64,000 nucleotides of DNA from Diatrype stigma. Lineage: Eukaryota; Ascomycota; Sordariomycetes; Xylariales; Diatrypaceae. Position numbers and translations under genes: made by a program. The notes under the pieces are model-generated. The model saw nothing but the letters and a program-made list of their open reading frames with translations. It ran no database searches and was not told the origin of the DNA. The stretch lies in contig JAKJXP020000027.1 in the NCBI GenBank assembly GCA_022225965.2, positions 248,001 through 312,000 of the forward strand, written 5' to 3'. This document shows positions 11,640 to 21,810 of this stretch, one piece after another. Numbering within the stretch: the first letter of the stretch is position 1; every line of letters begins with the position of its first letter.

Positions 11640-11970
11640 CGGAATAAGAAATTTAACAAACAGGATAAGATCTTATTCCTTAGTTATATTAAAAATTAAT
11701 CGAATATCATGGTTAGCTGAATTATCGATAATAAGGGCCGTTTTTGCCAAAAAGGCGTAAATATGGCTATTACATTATTCGTAATGCCAAAATTAACCGT
11801 AATACTTAGTTCTTATATAAATCCGGATTTACAGCTAAATACATTATTACTTAAATTAAACCTAATTAAAGGTATCGAAAAAAACGATAATATTAATTAA
11901 AATATTATGTTTTTTATGGATTTAAACGAAAAAAGACATAACTATAAGGTTTCAATTATTTAATTATTAA
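11640..11970 (+). pseudogene. Decayed plus-strand reading tract of unknown identity (tract D)
   Basis: About 100 codons readable on the plus strand with few interruptions, including KFNKQDKILFLSYIKN and GRFCQKGVNMAITLFVMPKL. Interruptions are TAA/TGA at positions where Gln/Trp would fit. It ends shortly before the last 12-nt array (12011-12033). It may be the last exon of tract B/C or a separate cargo gene. No family recognised. Confidence 0.25.
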
Positions 11971-12010
11971 GTTTAATCGATTATAATAGTTATATAACGA
12001 AATATATCGT

Positions 12011-12033
12011 AATTAATACGTAAATTAATACGT
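12011..12033. repeat. 12-nt mini-array, ATTAATACG orientation (11 of 11)
   Basis: ATTAATACGTAA followed by ATTAATACGTA, about 240 bp inside the right inverted repeat. Confidence 0.6.
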
Positions 12034-12260
12034 ATTATTATAATACAAATTACCATAATTAATTTTATTTAATTTCGTATACGTTATAGCTATGCGATAT
12101 ATACGGATAACCATTTGCAAATAATTAACCATTCGTAAATAATTATTTATTAGTTTATAGCAATAACCAATGGATAACCATTAATAATGGATATCCATTG
12201 GTTTATAATACTAACCAGTAGTGGGAAATTGCGCCCTAATAATTACCCACTGACCCATAA

Positions 12261-12273
12261 TGGTTACCCACGG
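12261..12273 (-). repeat. Right inverted repeat of the AT-rich block
   Basis: TGGTTACCCACGG, the reverse complement of the left repeat. Just inside it lies TTACCCACTG (12243-12252), a CAGTGGGTAA reading inward, which is closer to the CA-G-type ends typical of hAT elements and is an alternative terminus. Confidence 0.65.
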
Positions 12274-13399
12274 TTTGAAAAAAACAAATGGGTGGGTGGT
12301 TATGGCAGACCCTACCTAGCGGTCTTCTGACGAGCACAATGCCCCAACACTTCGTCCATGATGCCGTATCACTCTGTTCGACCAGAACGGTCAACGTCCG
12401 CTTCCAGTGCAAACAGAGGCGGGTTACATATGACTTGTGCACTTTGAGCTGCCAAACTTACCGTAATACATTTTGGTATACTGTGCCCCTTTCTTGGCAA
12501 GTTTCCGCGACAACCAGGATTTTGCAGGTCGATTCTCGGATTGCAGCGCGCCCCGCGCGTGACACTCCAGACAAATGGACCCCCTCATTCCAAATACTCG
12601 ATTATTCAGGAGCCTCGTATCTTCGGCTTGCTGCTAAGTGCTGTCTATATAGTCCCTTCGCTTTTCTTTATTAACAAACCATTTGCCCCAGTAGAATTTC
12701 GACGTGGACGGTGGGTCAGACGGAGATGCATCCGCTGTATGTAACTCGAAATACGTCGCTTGATCTATCTGGCCATATCCTCGGTGCGCCGGGGTGACCA
12801 TATACCCTCTCGTGGCAACCCCATGGATCCTGTGCGCAGATGTCCCAAGAGGCAAGGCTCCTTGCTCGGTATTCAAGATGTACGGTGGTGATCGAGAATT
12901 GAGATTCGATAACGATAGGCTTGTTGGAATAGGGGTAATATTAAGGCCCACACATATTGTGTATATATATCAGTGTAGTCCCCCAGCCCGCTGGCTGGAC
13001 ATTTAGTGTGGAATCTAGCGGATATTCATCCTATACACTTGATAAGGCTGAACGTGGTCCTGGGCTCACTTCTTTCATTTCGAATGCTTTCAGCTTCTCT
13101 GTTCCATTACGCCGGCTAGTCGGAGTGCCCATCCTATGGCTCTGACGAGATTGAACACAGCTCCTCGACGGTTTCCCAGTTGGCCTGTGTTTTTGGGTAA
13201 TGCCCTCGCCGCGCCGGGCTCTCGTCCTGGTCCTAGTATATTATATAAGCTCATTTTCACCGCCAGACCCAACTGATAATTTCAAGCTACGGACCGTCAA
13301 CTTGCCTTCAAGATTACCCCTGAGCTCATTGGCGGTTCGACCTATACTTACCTGTCCGACCCCTGGATTTCTACCCCCAGATCCTTGGTGGGGCAACGT
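12274..13399. other. Spacer between the hAT block and the copia element, no gene recognised
   Basis: About 1.1 kb of ordinary composition. Several 60-130 codon open frames overlap on both strands, but none shows a domain, a consistent codon bias or a splice structure. Both flanking elements end cleanly here, so this is host DNA between two insertions. Confidence 0.55.
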
Positions 13400-13825
13400 T
13401 CTAGGATTAGCTGGAAAAAGGGACAAATTCCTACTGACTACGGAAGATTCCAGCACCTTCTAAACCGTATAATAACGTAATTATATAATTACGAGCTTAC
13501 GTGGCTATAAGGGTTCTGCCCCTGGGCAAAAACACACTAAGTCTAAAATGGAACAGCTGCTGGGGAATAAAGGGGCCCGTCCCCCTATCCAGAAAATTCT
13601 ATAACCTTTCATAACCTTCCATAACTCCCTATAAACCTAATACTTATAGCGGCCTATCTAATATAAATACAAGTGCTTGCCGCTTATAAATAACTGTAAT
13701 ATAATAAATAGAATTATAAAAAATCGTATATACAAACTTATCCATATATAATATTCATAATAAAATCCTTATATTCTTTTGCTTATTCTATATAGCTAGA
13801 ATCCTTCCACTACTTAGATCTTATA
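13400..13825 (+). repeat. 5' LTR of the copia element
   Basis: 426 bp, starting TCTAGGATTAGCTGG and ending TTAGATCTTATA. The outer (left) part is GC-intact while the inner part, from about 13590, has many C-to-T and G-to-A changes relative to the 3' LTR. Its ends are not the canonical TG...CA. Confidence 0.92.
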
Positions 13826-13845
13826 GGTTATAAGCTCCGATTAGC
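13826..13845 (+). other. Candidate primer-binding site region
   Basis: The sequence right after the 5' LTR (GGTTATAAGCTCCG) is where a tRNA primer would anneal. It vaguely recalls initiator-tRNA-type sites (TGGTATCAGAGC) after C-to-T decay, but this cannot be proved because the region is mutated. Confidence 0.3.
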
Positions 13846-14561
13846 ACCCATTTTAGCACTTAAATACAAAAGACCACCTCTTAAAAAATTACCCATACTA
13901 TTTAAGCTTTAATGCCTTATAAAAGTTATAGCATCCATTATATATACTTTCGAATATAAAAATAACCAACAAAAGCTCCTTACGACTTTCCGAAAAAACC
14001 TACTTTAAAAGAAAACAATAATATCTTCCCTTTTTTTTTTACATAACCTTTATTATTTTATATCTCGGTTTATATTAAACCAAATCGGGAAATTTCTTTA
14101 TTTCCGGAAATCTTAATATTTGAATAATTGGATTTTAAAGGGATTTTTTAATATCGTTGCTTACTAGCGAAATAAAAATCATTACAAAAAAGAATATCTA
14201 GAAGCCAAATAATTTATACCTCAAATAACGGATATCCCCGCTTTATTTCGACTAAACCTTAATCGATTAAGTCAAAACCTTTATTATTCGAATTTTTTTG
14301 AATTCTGTATTTAAATTTTAAGACAATTTTTTTTTATCTTTATTATTCGTCGAAAGAAATTTTTTTTTTGTTATTAAGGAAATAATTATCCATTTATTAT
14401 TATTTTTTCCCGATTAATATTCGACTATATTTTAATAACCAGCCGTTCGATTTCAAAACTTTCTATACCATTCGAACCGTTAGAAAGTTTATTTTTTGAT
14501 TTTAATACGGTTTAATCCTATTATTACTTTCCGTCGAAATAGAAATTTTTCTTAACCTATA

Positions 14562-17500
14562 ATGGCTAATAGCCTTGCCAATAACCGTCCTATTTCTTTT
14601 AAGGGTTTAGAAAATTACGAAATCTGGGCCATTAAAACTAAGGCTTATTTAATTCGGAACGGCCTAAATAAAGCCCTAACCGAATCCGTTGGAAAAAGCT
14701 TAACGCAAACGGATAATAATAAAGCCTTAATTATTATTTAATTGTTTTGTAATAAAGGTTCTTTAATTTATATAAAATCCATTATAAGCTGCAAAAAGAT
14801 TTAGGCAGCCCTAAAAAAACAATACAAACCGTTAAGCTTTATAACCGAATTTCTTTTATTAAAGGAATTCTTTAATTTCTTAGTAAAAAATTTCGACTTT
14901 ATAAAGGCTTATTTAAATAAATTACGGTTTATAATAAATAAACTAAAGGTTAACGACCTGGAATTGCCGGATAAGGTAATTATAACGTAGGTATTAAATT
15001 CCTTACCGAAAATATATAAACCCTTTATTTAAAATATTATATAATCCTTTCGACAGAATTCCAATGCCGTTATTTCCGATACCTTATTTTCTTTTCTTTT
15101 GGCTGAATCTAGGGGCTTGGAAAAAAAAGGGCAGATTTTCCTGTTAAAAGGAAAAGGAAAAAACAACTGGAAAAAAAAAGCAACAGCCGTATTGCGGCTA
15201 CTGTAAAATTCCTGGCCACCAGGAAAAAGACTGTTATTTTCTGCATCCCAATAAGGCTCCGAAAAGCTAGAAGGACCGGCAGAATAATCGGGTGAAAAAG
15301 TCCGGCCCGAAAACCGGCCCTAAAAATAAACGGCCGGAAAAAAAACCGGAGGAAAATAATAAACCCTTAAAACGAAAGGAACGAAAGAAAAAACAGGAAG
15401 AACTACTAGGGGCCTTAATCGATATAAACGACGAAAAGAATCAGGTTAATATAATAACCGAAGAATCGACGTCCGTAAAAATAAATTAACTAAATTAGGA
15501 CTTAACTAATCTGGATCCCTTATTTTTTTCCATTCCGAAAGGAATGAATATAAACGAGCCTAAAATAAGTTTATTCCAAAATAAAAATAATCCCATTAAT
15601 TATATAAATATAATTAATAAAAACCTAAATTATTTAAAGTCTGGGAAATTTAATGGGCTGGATATAATAAAATTAATAGCTAATAACGGCGTAACGCTTT
15701 TTATTGTAACTAATAAAAAATATTTATTTAACCTTTAATTAGTACATAAAACAATAAAATAGGAACAAGCAAAATCCCTTATAATAAAAAGAATAAGGAA
15801 AACTTAAACTGAAATGTATAAATTCGGAAGAATATTATATAATAAAGCAGGTATATTATATTCCGGAATTAGAAATAAATCTATTATCCATTAATAAATT
15901 AAAAAGTTATTATACCTTAATAAATAATAATAATATCCAACTGTATAATAAAGAAATCCGGGAATTAATTACCCAGGAATATTAGAAAAATTGGCTGTAT
16001 TATATACCTTTTAAGATAAAGGAAAATAAATACGTTTCGTACGATATACTGATTATATCGGAAAGAATTCCGAAAAATTAATTAATAACCTGGCATAACA
16101 GAATGGGTCATATATCCTTAAAGCCATTAGCAGAATTTCTAGTATTAAATAATATCAAAATCCCCAAATAAGATTTATTAGAATTTAAGGACTAAAAATA
16201 TAAAATTTGCTACCAGGCTAAGAATAATAGAAAAATAAATAAAACTTCCTTAAATAATAAGGAATATAATACTTTCGAACGAATCCATAATAATTTAAGG
16301 AAACCATTTCCGGTTATATATAATAGATATAAATATTATATTACCTTCCTGGATAAAAAAACCAGGTATTTAGAAGTTAAATTATTAACTTCGAAATCGG
16401 AAGATTTCGAAACTTTCTAGGCATATAAGCTATAGGCCGAAAATTAAATAAATCAAAAAATAAAACAATTATTTCCTAATAATGGCACGAAATATATTAA
16501 CGACCGTTTCGAAATTTATTTATAAAAATACGGTATTATCCATTATATAATTTTTACTTATACAAAGGAACTTAATGGATTTATAAAAAGAATAAATTTA
16601 ACGCTGTTAAATAAAGTCCGAAGTTTTTTAATTTTTTCCGGCCTATTAAATTATTTATAAGGTAAAGCTTTATTAGCCGCGATATATTAATATAACCGTA
16701 TATTTTATGAATTATTTAAATATAAATAACCGTTCGAATTATATTACGGCTATAAGCTATATATTACATATATAAAGACCTGGGGCTTTATAATGTATTA
16801 TAATATAAATAAATACCGTCAAAAACTGGACCTCCGTATAAAAAAAGAGGTATTAATAGGCTACGGTACGGAAAATAACCATTACAAAATCTGGGATTTG
16901 AAATCCAAAAAGGCCGTATGGGCTAGGAACGTTAATATTCTCGAAAATTACTTTATTCGGGACCAATAGCCGTTAACAGCCGATTAAAGGGGCCCAACGC
17001 CTTTTAAAACAACTGGTAACGAACTGGATTTATATACGAAAAAAAAGGCCACCGGCCCGTATAACCTACCCGGAACGTCCGAAGCCTTTAATACAAAAGA
17101 AAACGGCTTAGGAAGCTTAGGAAGCTTCCAAAAAAGTTTCCAGGAAAATTATCTTATAAGAAATAATCCCATATACCCCTATAATGAAAATAAAAGGAAG
17201 CAGCCGGTATTACTTAATATAGCTGATAATTTCGATTATAGGGCTACTAAAGGCCGTAAGTATGCCATTAAAGCGATAACGGCTATAACAGCTAATAAAA
17301 AAAACCAGGGTAATTCCCTTTAGGATAATTCTGTTATAGGAAATAAAAGACCGGCCAGTAGCAATTTAACTGCCGGTAATAATAAAAGGATTCGAGCAAA
17401 TCTACCGGCACCCCTTACGAATTCCGGCCTTACGGAATCCGTACGGGACTATATAAAAATAAATACGGATAATTTATTATATACCGTCGAAAATACGTTA

Positions 17501-19186
17501 TTGGCAAATTAACTGTTAAATATAAATAAAACAAAAAAAGCTAACTTTATTTTATTAGCTTTTATAACCGAATCCGTTACTTATAAATAAGCCATGGCTA
17601 GTATAAACCGGAATTCCTAGTTTAAAGCATATAAGGCTAAAATCGAGGAATTAAAAAAATAGAATATATATACTATTATACCTATTCCTAAAAATAAAAA
17701 TATAATAAATAGCCGGTAATTATTTAAAGCCAAGCTTATTATAGACCCCAATTTTATTAAATCCAATTGGATAATTAATACCGATAAAACGGAAAGATTT
17801 AAAGCCCGTTTTATCGTATAGGGTTATAATTAATAATTAGGGGTAGATTATTTGGAAACCTTTTTTATTATAGCCAAACCAAAAACCTAGCATTTGCTAT
17901 TAATTATAGCCGTAAATAAAGGCTGGCCTATTATATAATACGACGTTTAGAATGCTTTTATTTATTCGGATATCGATACGGAAATTTATATTAAACTTTC
18001 GGAAGGCTTATATATAAAAGCCGAAAGAAATATAAAAATGGTTAAATTAAATAAAGCCTTATATGGCTTAAAGCAATTACTTAGGCTTTAATATAAATTC
18101 CTAACTAACGTATTAATAAAACTGGGATTTAAAGTATTTCCGTACGACAAAGGTATATTTATTAATCCTTAAATAAATATAATAATAATTTGCTACGTCG
18201 ACGATTTATTAATAATAAATCCGTTAAAAGCAGCTATCGATAAACTGGCGGGTGAATTATTAAAATCCGTTAAGCTGGATAAAATCGGAACAGTAGCTAC
18301 CTATTTAGGTAACGATATAAAAATAAATTACGAAAAGAAAGAAATCCGTATAAGCCAGAAAAGGTATACGGAAAAGCTGTTCGAAAAATACAATATACGG
18401 AATAAACCAGAAATAAAACCAGAAAATATCCCTTTTACTTTTAATATAAAGCTGGATAAAAGTAAATCTATTGCTTTCAAAAAGAATATAAATTCCTATT
18501 ACAAGCAAATAGGTTCTTTATTATATCTAGCTTTAAAAACCAGACCTAATATAACGTACGTTGTTTGTACGTATATTAAATTTATGGCAAATCCTAGTTT
18601 AAAGCACTTTAAAGAGCTAAATAAAATCTGGGGTTATTTATTAAAATTTCTTAATTTAAGGTTAGTTTATAACTATTTAGGAAATTTAAAGCTATAAGCT
18701 TATATTAATTCAAATCAAGGAAATTCTTTAATAAAAAGAAAATCCATCAATGGATATATAACCAGCTTAGCAATTAAAGGAAATTTTAATCCTATAAGCT
18801 GAATCTTCTAACTTTAGAAATTAATAGCTACAAATAGCTATAAAGCCGAATATATAGCTTTAAGGGAAGCTTTAAAAAAAGCTATATATTTAGGCAGCAT
18901 ATTTAAATACCTAAATAAAAATCTAAAATTAAGTTATACGAACCAGCTACCGAAGGTCTTTATAAATAATAACGGTGCCCAAAAGCTGGCTAAAAATCCA
19001 GAATTTCACAAAAGAACAAAGCACATTAATATAACTTATCATTATAATAGGAAGATTATTAATAATAAATAAGCTGAATTATATTATATAAATATAACCG
19101 AATAGCTAGCTAATATATTAACAAAGCCAGTTTCGAAAGCAATTTTAAATAAGCTTATTAAAATGGCTAATATAATTAACATATAA
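14562..19186 (+). pseudogene. Decayed copia gag-pol polyprotein
   Basis: The frame opens at an ATG at 14562 (MANSLANNRPISFKGLENY, a UBN2/copia gag start). A CCHC zinc knuckle, CGYCKIPGHQEKDC, is encoded at 15193-15234 in another frame, so at least one indel lies between them. GAG-pre-integrase reads WHNRMGHISLKPL from 16091. Integrase follows to about 16950, with PFELYYGYKLYI and the GYGTENNHYKIWD tail. Reverse transcriptase includes LNKALYGLKQ near 18050 and YVDD at 18194-18205. RNase H includes KAEYIALREALK near 18845 and TKHINITYHY near 19020. A terminal TAA lies at 19184. Stops sit where Gln and Trp codons are expected. Dead by RIP; the aspartic protease motif was not located with confidence. 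Confidence 0.92.
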
Positions 19187-19707
19187 CAATGGTTTTATTC
19201 CTATAAAGGTTTTTCCATTATATAAATATACAGGTTATTTTTTCTTAAATAGGTTTTTATTATGTATATAATAAGCAATTCCTTTTCTTAATAACAGGTT
19301 TTTTATTGCTTAAATTATACATAAAATACAGAAAATACAAAAAAAGAAACAAATTAAACAAGTAATTTTTAACCGGTTTTATTACCTAATAATGGAACAG
19401 GCTTTTTCTTTATATATAGGTTTTTCTGCTTCAAAACAAACCGGTTCAAATAAAAAAAACAAAACAACAAATAACCAATAATACGATTAAATATATAACA
19501 AAATTAATAAACGTAAGTTAGTTAAAAAGAAACTTTATAACGGCTAAACCATTATAATACAATAAATGTAATTATTAACGAACCATTGATTTATTTCCTT
19601 AAGGGGCATATATACAGCATTTCTAACTTTATATTCTAATAAGGCTTATATAAGCTAATCCATATAATTAAGGCTTATATAAGTTAAAATTAACCCATAT
19701 AACCCTT

Positions 19708-19715
19708 AAGGAAGG
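19708..19715 (+). other. Candidate polypurine tract
   Basis: AAGGAAGG directly upstream of the 3' LTR, the position where plus-strand DNA synthesis of LTR elements is primed. Short, but the only purine run at the boundary. Confidence 0.5.
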
Positions 19716-19716
19716 C

Positions 19717-20142
19717 TTTAGGATTAGCTGGAAAAAGGAACAAATTCTTACTGGCTACGGAAAATTCCAGTACCTTTTAAACCGTATAATAACGTAATTA
19801 TATAATTACGAGCTTACGTAGCTATAAGGGTTTTGCCCCTGGGCAAAAACACACTAAGCCTAAAATGGAACAGCTGCTGGGGAATAGGGGGGCCCGTCCC
19901 CCTATCCAGAAAATTCTATAACCTTCCATAACCTTCCATAACTCCCTATAAGCCTAATACTTACAGCGGCCTATCCAGTATAAATACAGGTGCCTGCCGC
20001 TTACAGATAGCTGTAATATAGTGAATAGAATCACGGAAAATCGTACATACAGACTTGTCCATATACAGTATTCACAGTGAAATCCTTATACTCTTTTGCT
20101 TACCCTATACAGCTAGAATCCTTCCACTGCTTAGATCTTATA
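19717..20142 (+). repeat. 3' LTR of the copia element
   Basis: 426 bp, aligned end to end with the 5' LTR. Here the inner (left) part carries the transitions (GTTTTGCC versus GTTCTGCC; GTAGC versus GTGGC) and the outer (right) part is GC-intact. It is followed by the AACGT duplication. Confidence 0.92.
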
Positions 20143-20147
20143 AACGT

Positions 20148-21810
20148 ATGTTAAGCATACGTTAGTGACGTCCTACATTTACACAGTAATGACTAGCCAC
20201 GGAGTCACCAGCTACTGCAACCTGTCAGAAGTTGCGGAACGAGATATTATGCAGGTTGCGTTGCAGATTATGCGATATTGATGGATTCTGGATGGATAAA
20301 CTTTTAAAGCCCGTTCCCACAAAGTGGTAGCCACGGCGTTGCAGTTGCCTTGTTTTACACACTGTTTATGTTGCTGACGGCAGCAAAACGAGGGAAGGGT
20401 CGTGGGGGCATCGTGTCTTCCTCAAGACCGAAGATACGCACTACGTACTGTAACTAAACGCCTCATGGGATGAGGTAACTTGGACCTAGAGCTAGTTCGT
20501 AATTTTTCATGGTAGTATTCAAAGCAGGACTCGGAATTTATCCATTGGCATGAGGAATAATAATCTGCCATATCTTGTCTTAAGGGTGCCTATTCAAGCC
20601 ACAAAGGGTCCCATGCATAGTGATCCTTTCGCCCCTTTTACGCAATAATAGTAACGTATGATTATGCTACTTACAACTAACATAGAGCCTGTCACTTGAA
20701 AAAGGATCTAATACTTACTTGGTACCTAGGGATGATTGTCTGGACATAATGTTAGATCTAGCTACGAATTATAACGCAGCTTCAAATTAACATAACGGCG
20801 GAACTGGAAGGCCAGTAATGGAGACACTTTAACCTGGTGATCTAATTTGCAACGACGAGGAATTCTCTATCGATAATTTTATCTAATTCCCCATACTTAA
20901 CACTATTATTTGGTACCTTCTAGTGGAGATCAGTCTGTCAGTACCTGATTAGATAGGGTGTAGTGGTAATATCCTTGTTCGAAACGTCTGGAGCTGACCA
21001 TATTATAAAGCATCATGTTGAGCAGATAAGCTTCTATGGAAAGTACTGATTGTCACTGTGATACCATGGGCCTTCAATTCACCAAAGCCTGCTTCTTTAT
21101 ACCCAACAAGATACAACTATAACGTACTTTCTAGGTTACAGAAAGGTATGGTTTCCCAATGGAAAATAGTACCATCCCTCAAGACTTTACAGGTTACTAC
21201 CAGGTATACACGAACCGTTGCCAGTGGATTGGTGGCCGCATACTAATTGATGCATATTGTATTATCCCCAAAAACAAACAAGGCTTTGCACTCCTTTAGA
21301 CGCGACTAACTCCATATACGCGAGTCATCCAGGACCTACCTAGGTATTCTCTATCCCATTACCTATGTTGCTGCCCACCAATCACTATTCTCAACACTAC
21401 CACTACTTCAGCTGGGCCTCAAATGCCACCATATATGGAGATTGGTGTTATGCAAATGACGTATTTATATATCATGCATACAATATACTTGCATGCCAAA
21501 GCTGTTTGCTGACTCAACAAGATCCCCTGGATTCTCTGGAAACTAGTGCTGTGGAAACTAGTATTGCTTTGCGATTGCAACCTTTGCACCACCCAGTCCT
21601 TCCGGCATTTCGACCAAGTTGTGTCTACTTACCACCTCTTTCCCGCCATTCATTTGCAATATTCATCAGCAAGATAACACTACCAACCCCTCGTTTAAGG
21701 TTGGATTGTACTCACTACTTGCAACAACCTTCGGGGTGTACCACTGACATACGCGTCAAGCATTTTCCCTCGCCCGCCCAAGCGCACAGATACACACCAG
21801 TCACCGAAAC
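20148..21810. other. Intergenic, no gene recognised
   Basis: About 1.7 kb of host DNA between the copia element and the RNA ligase gene. A 153-codon open frame at 21365-21826 overlaps the ligase start in another frame and has no domain; it is more likely 5' leader. The ligase promoter must lie here, but no clear TATA box was found. Confidence 0.55.

Larger units (their letters stand above)
3473..12273. mobile_element. RIP-degraded hAT-type DNA transposon block, about 8.8 kb
   Basis: Base composition switches sharply from ordinary to extremely AT-rich at 3490-3540 and back at about 12200. The two edges carry an inverted 13-mer, CCGTGGGTAACCA (3473-3485 and complement of 12261-12273), with related subterminal motifs (GGTAACCA, TGGTTATCC). 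Inside, the minus strand encodes a recognisable but stop-ridden hAT transposase (about 6300-7840). A second minus-strand tract starts at 8693 and plus-strand tracts start at 8998. Stops are overwhelmingly TAA/TAG where CAA/CAG or TGG would be expected, which fits repeat-induced point mutation. No clean 8-bp target duplication is visible at the outer repeats (ACGCCTTG versus TTTGAAAA), so the exact ends, or the presence of nested elements, are uncertain. Confidence 0.72.
13400..20142 (+). mobile_element. Ty1/copia LTR retrotransposon, full-length but RIP-degraded
   Basis: Two 426-bp LTRs (13400-13825 and 19717-20142) in direct orientation flank a plus-strand gag-pol region. The element is bounded by a 5-bp target duplication, AACGT (13395-13399 and 20143-20147), as expected for Ty1/copia. 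Domain order is gag, CCHC knuckle, GAG-pre-integrase, integrase, reverse transcriptase, RNase H. Integrase ahead of reverse transcriptase is diagnostic of copia. Many in-frame TAA/TAG/TGA codons and frame changes show it cannot make a polyprotein. The LTRs differ almost only by C/T and G/A changes. Confidence 0.95.

Noticed and set aside
3775..12033. CRISPR-like array
   Set aside because: The 12-nt units are contiguous or widely scattered, with no regular 30-40-nt spacers, and the genome is eukaryotic.
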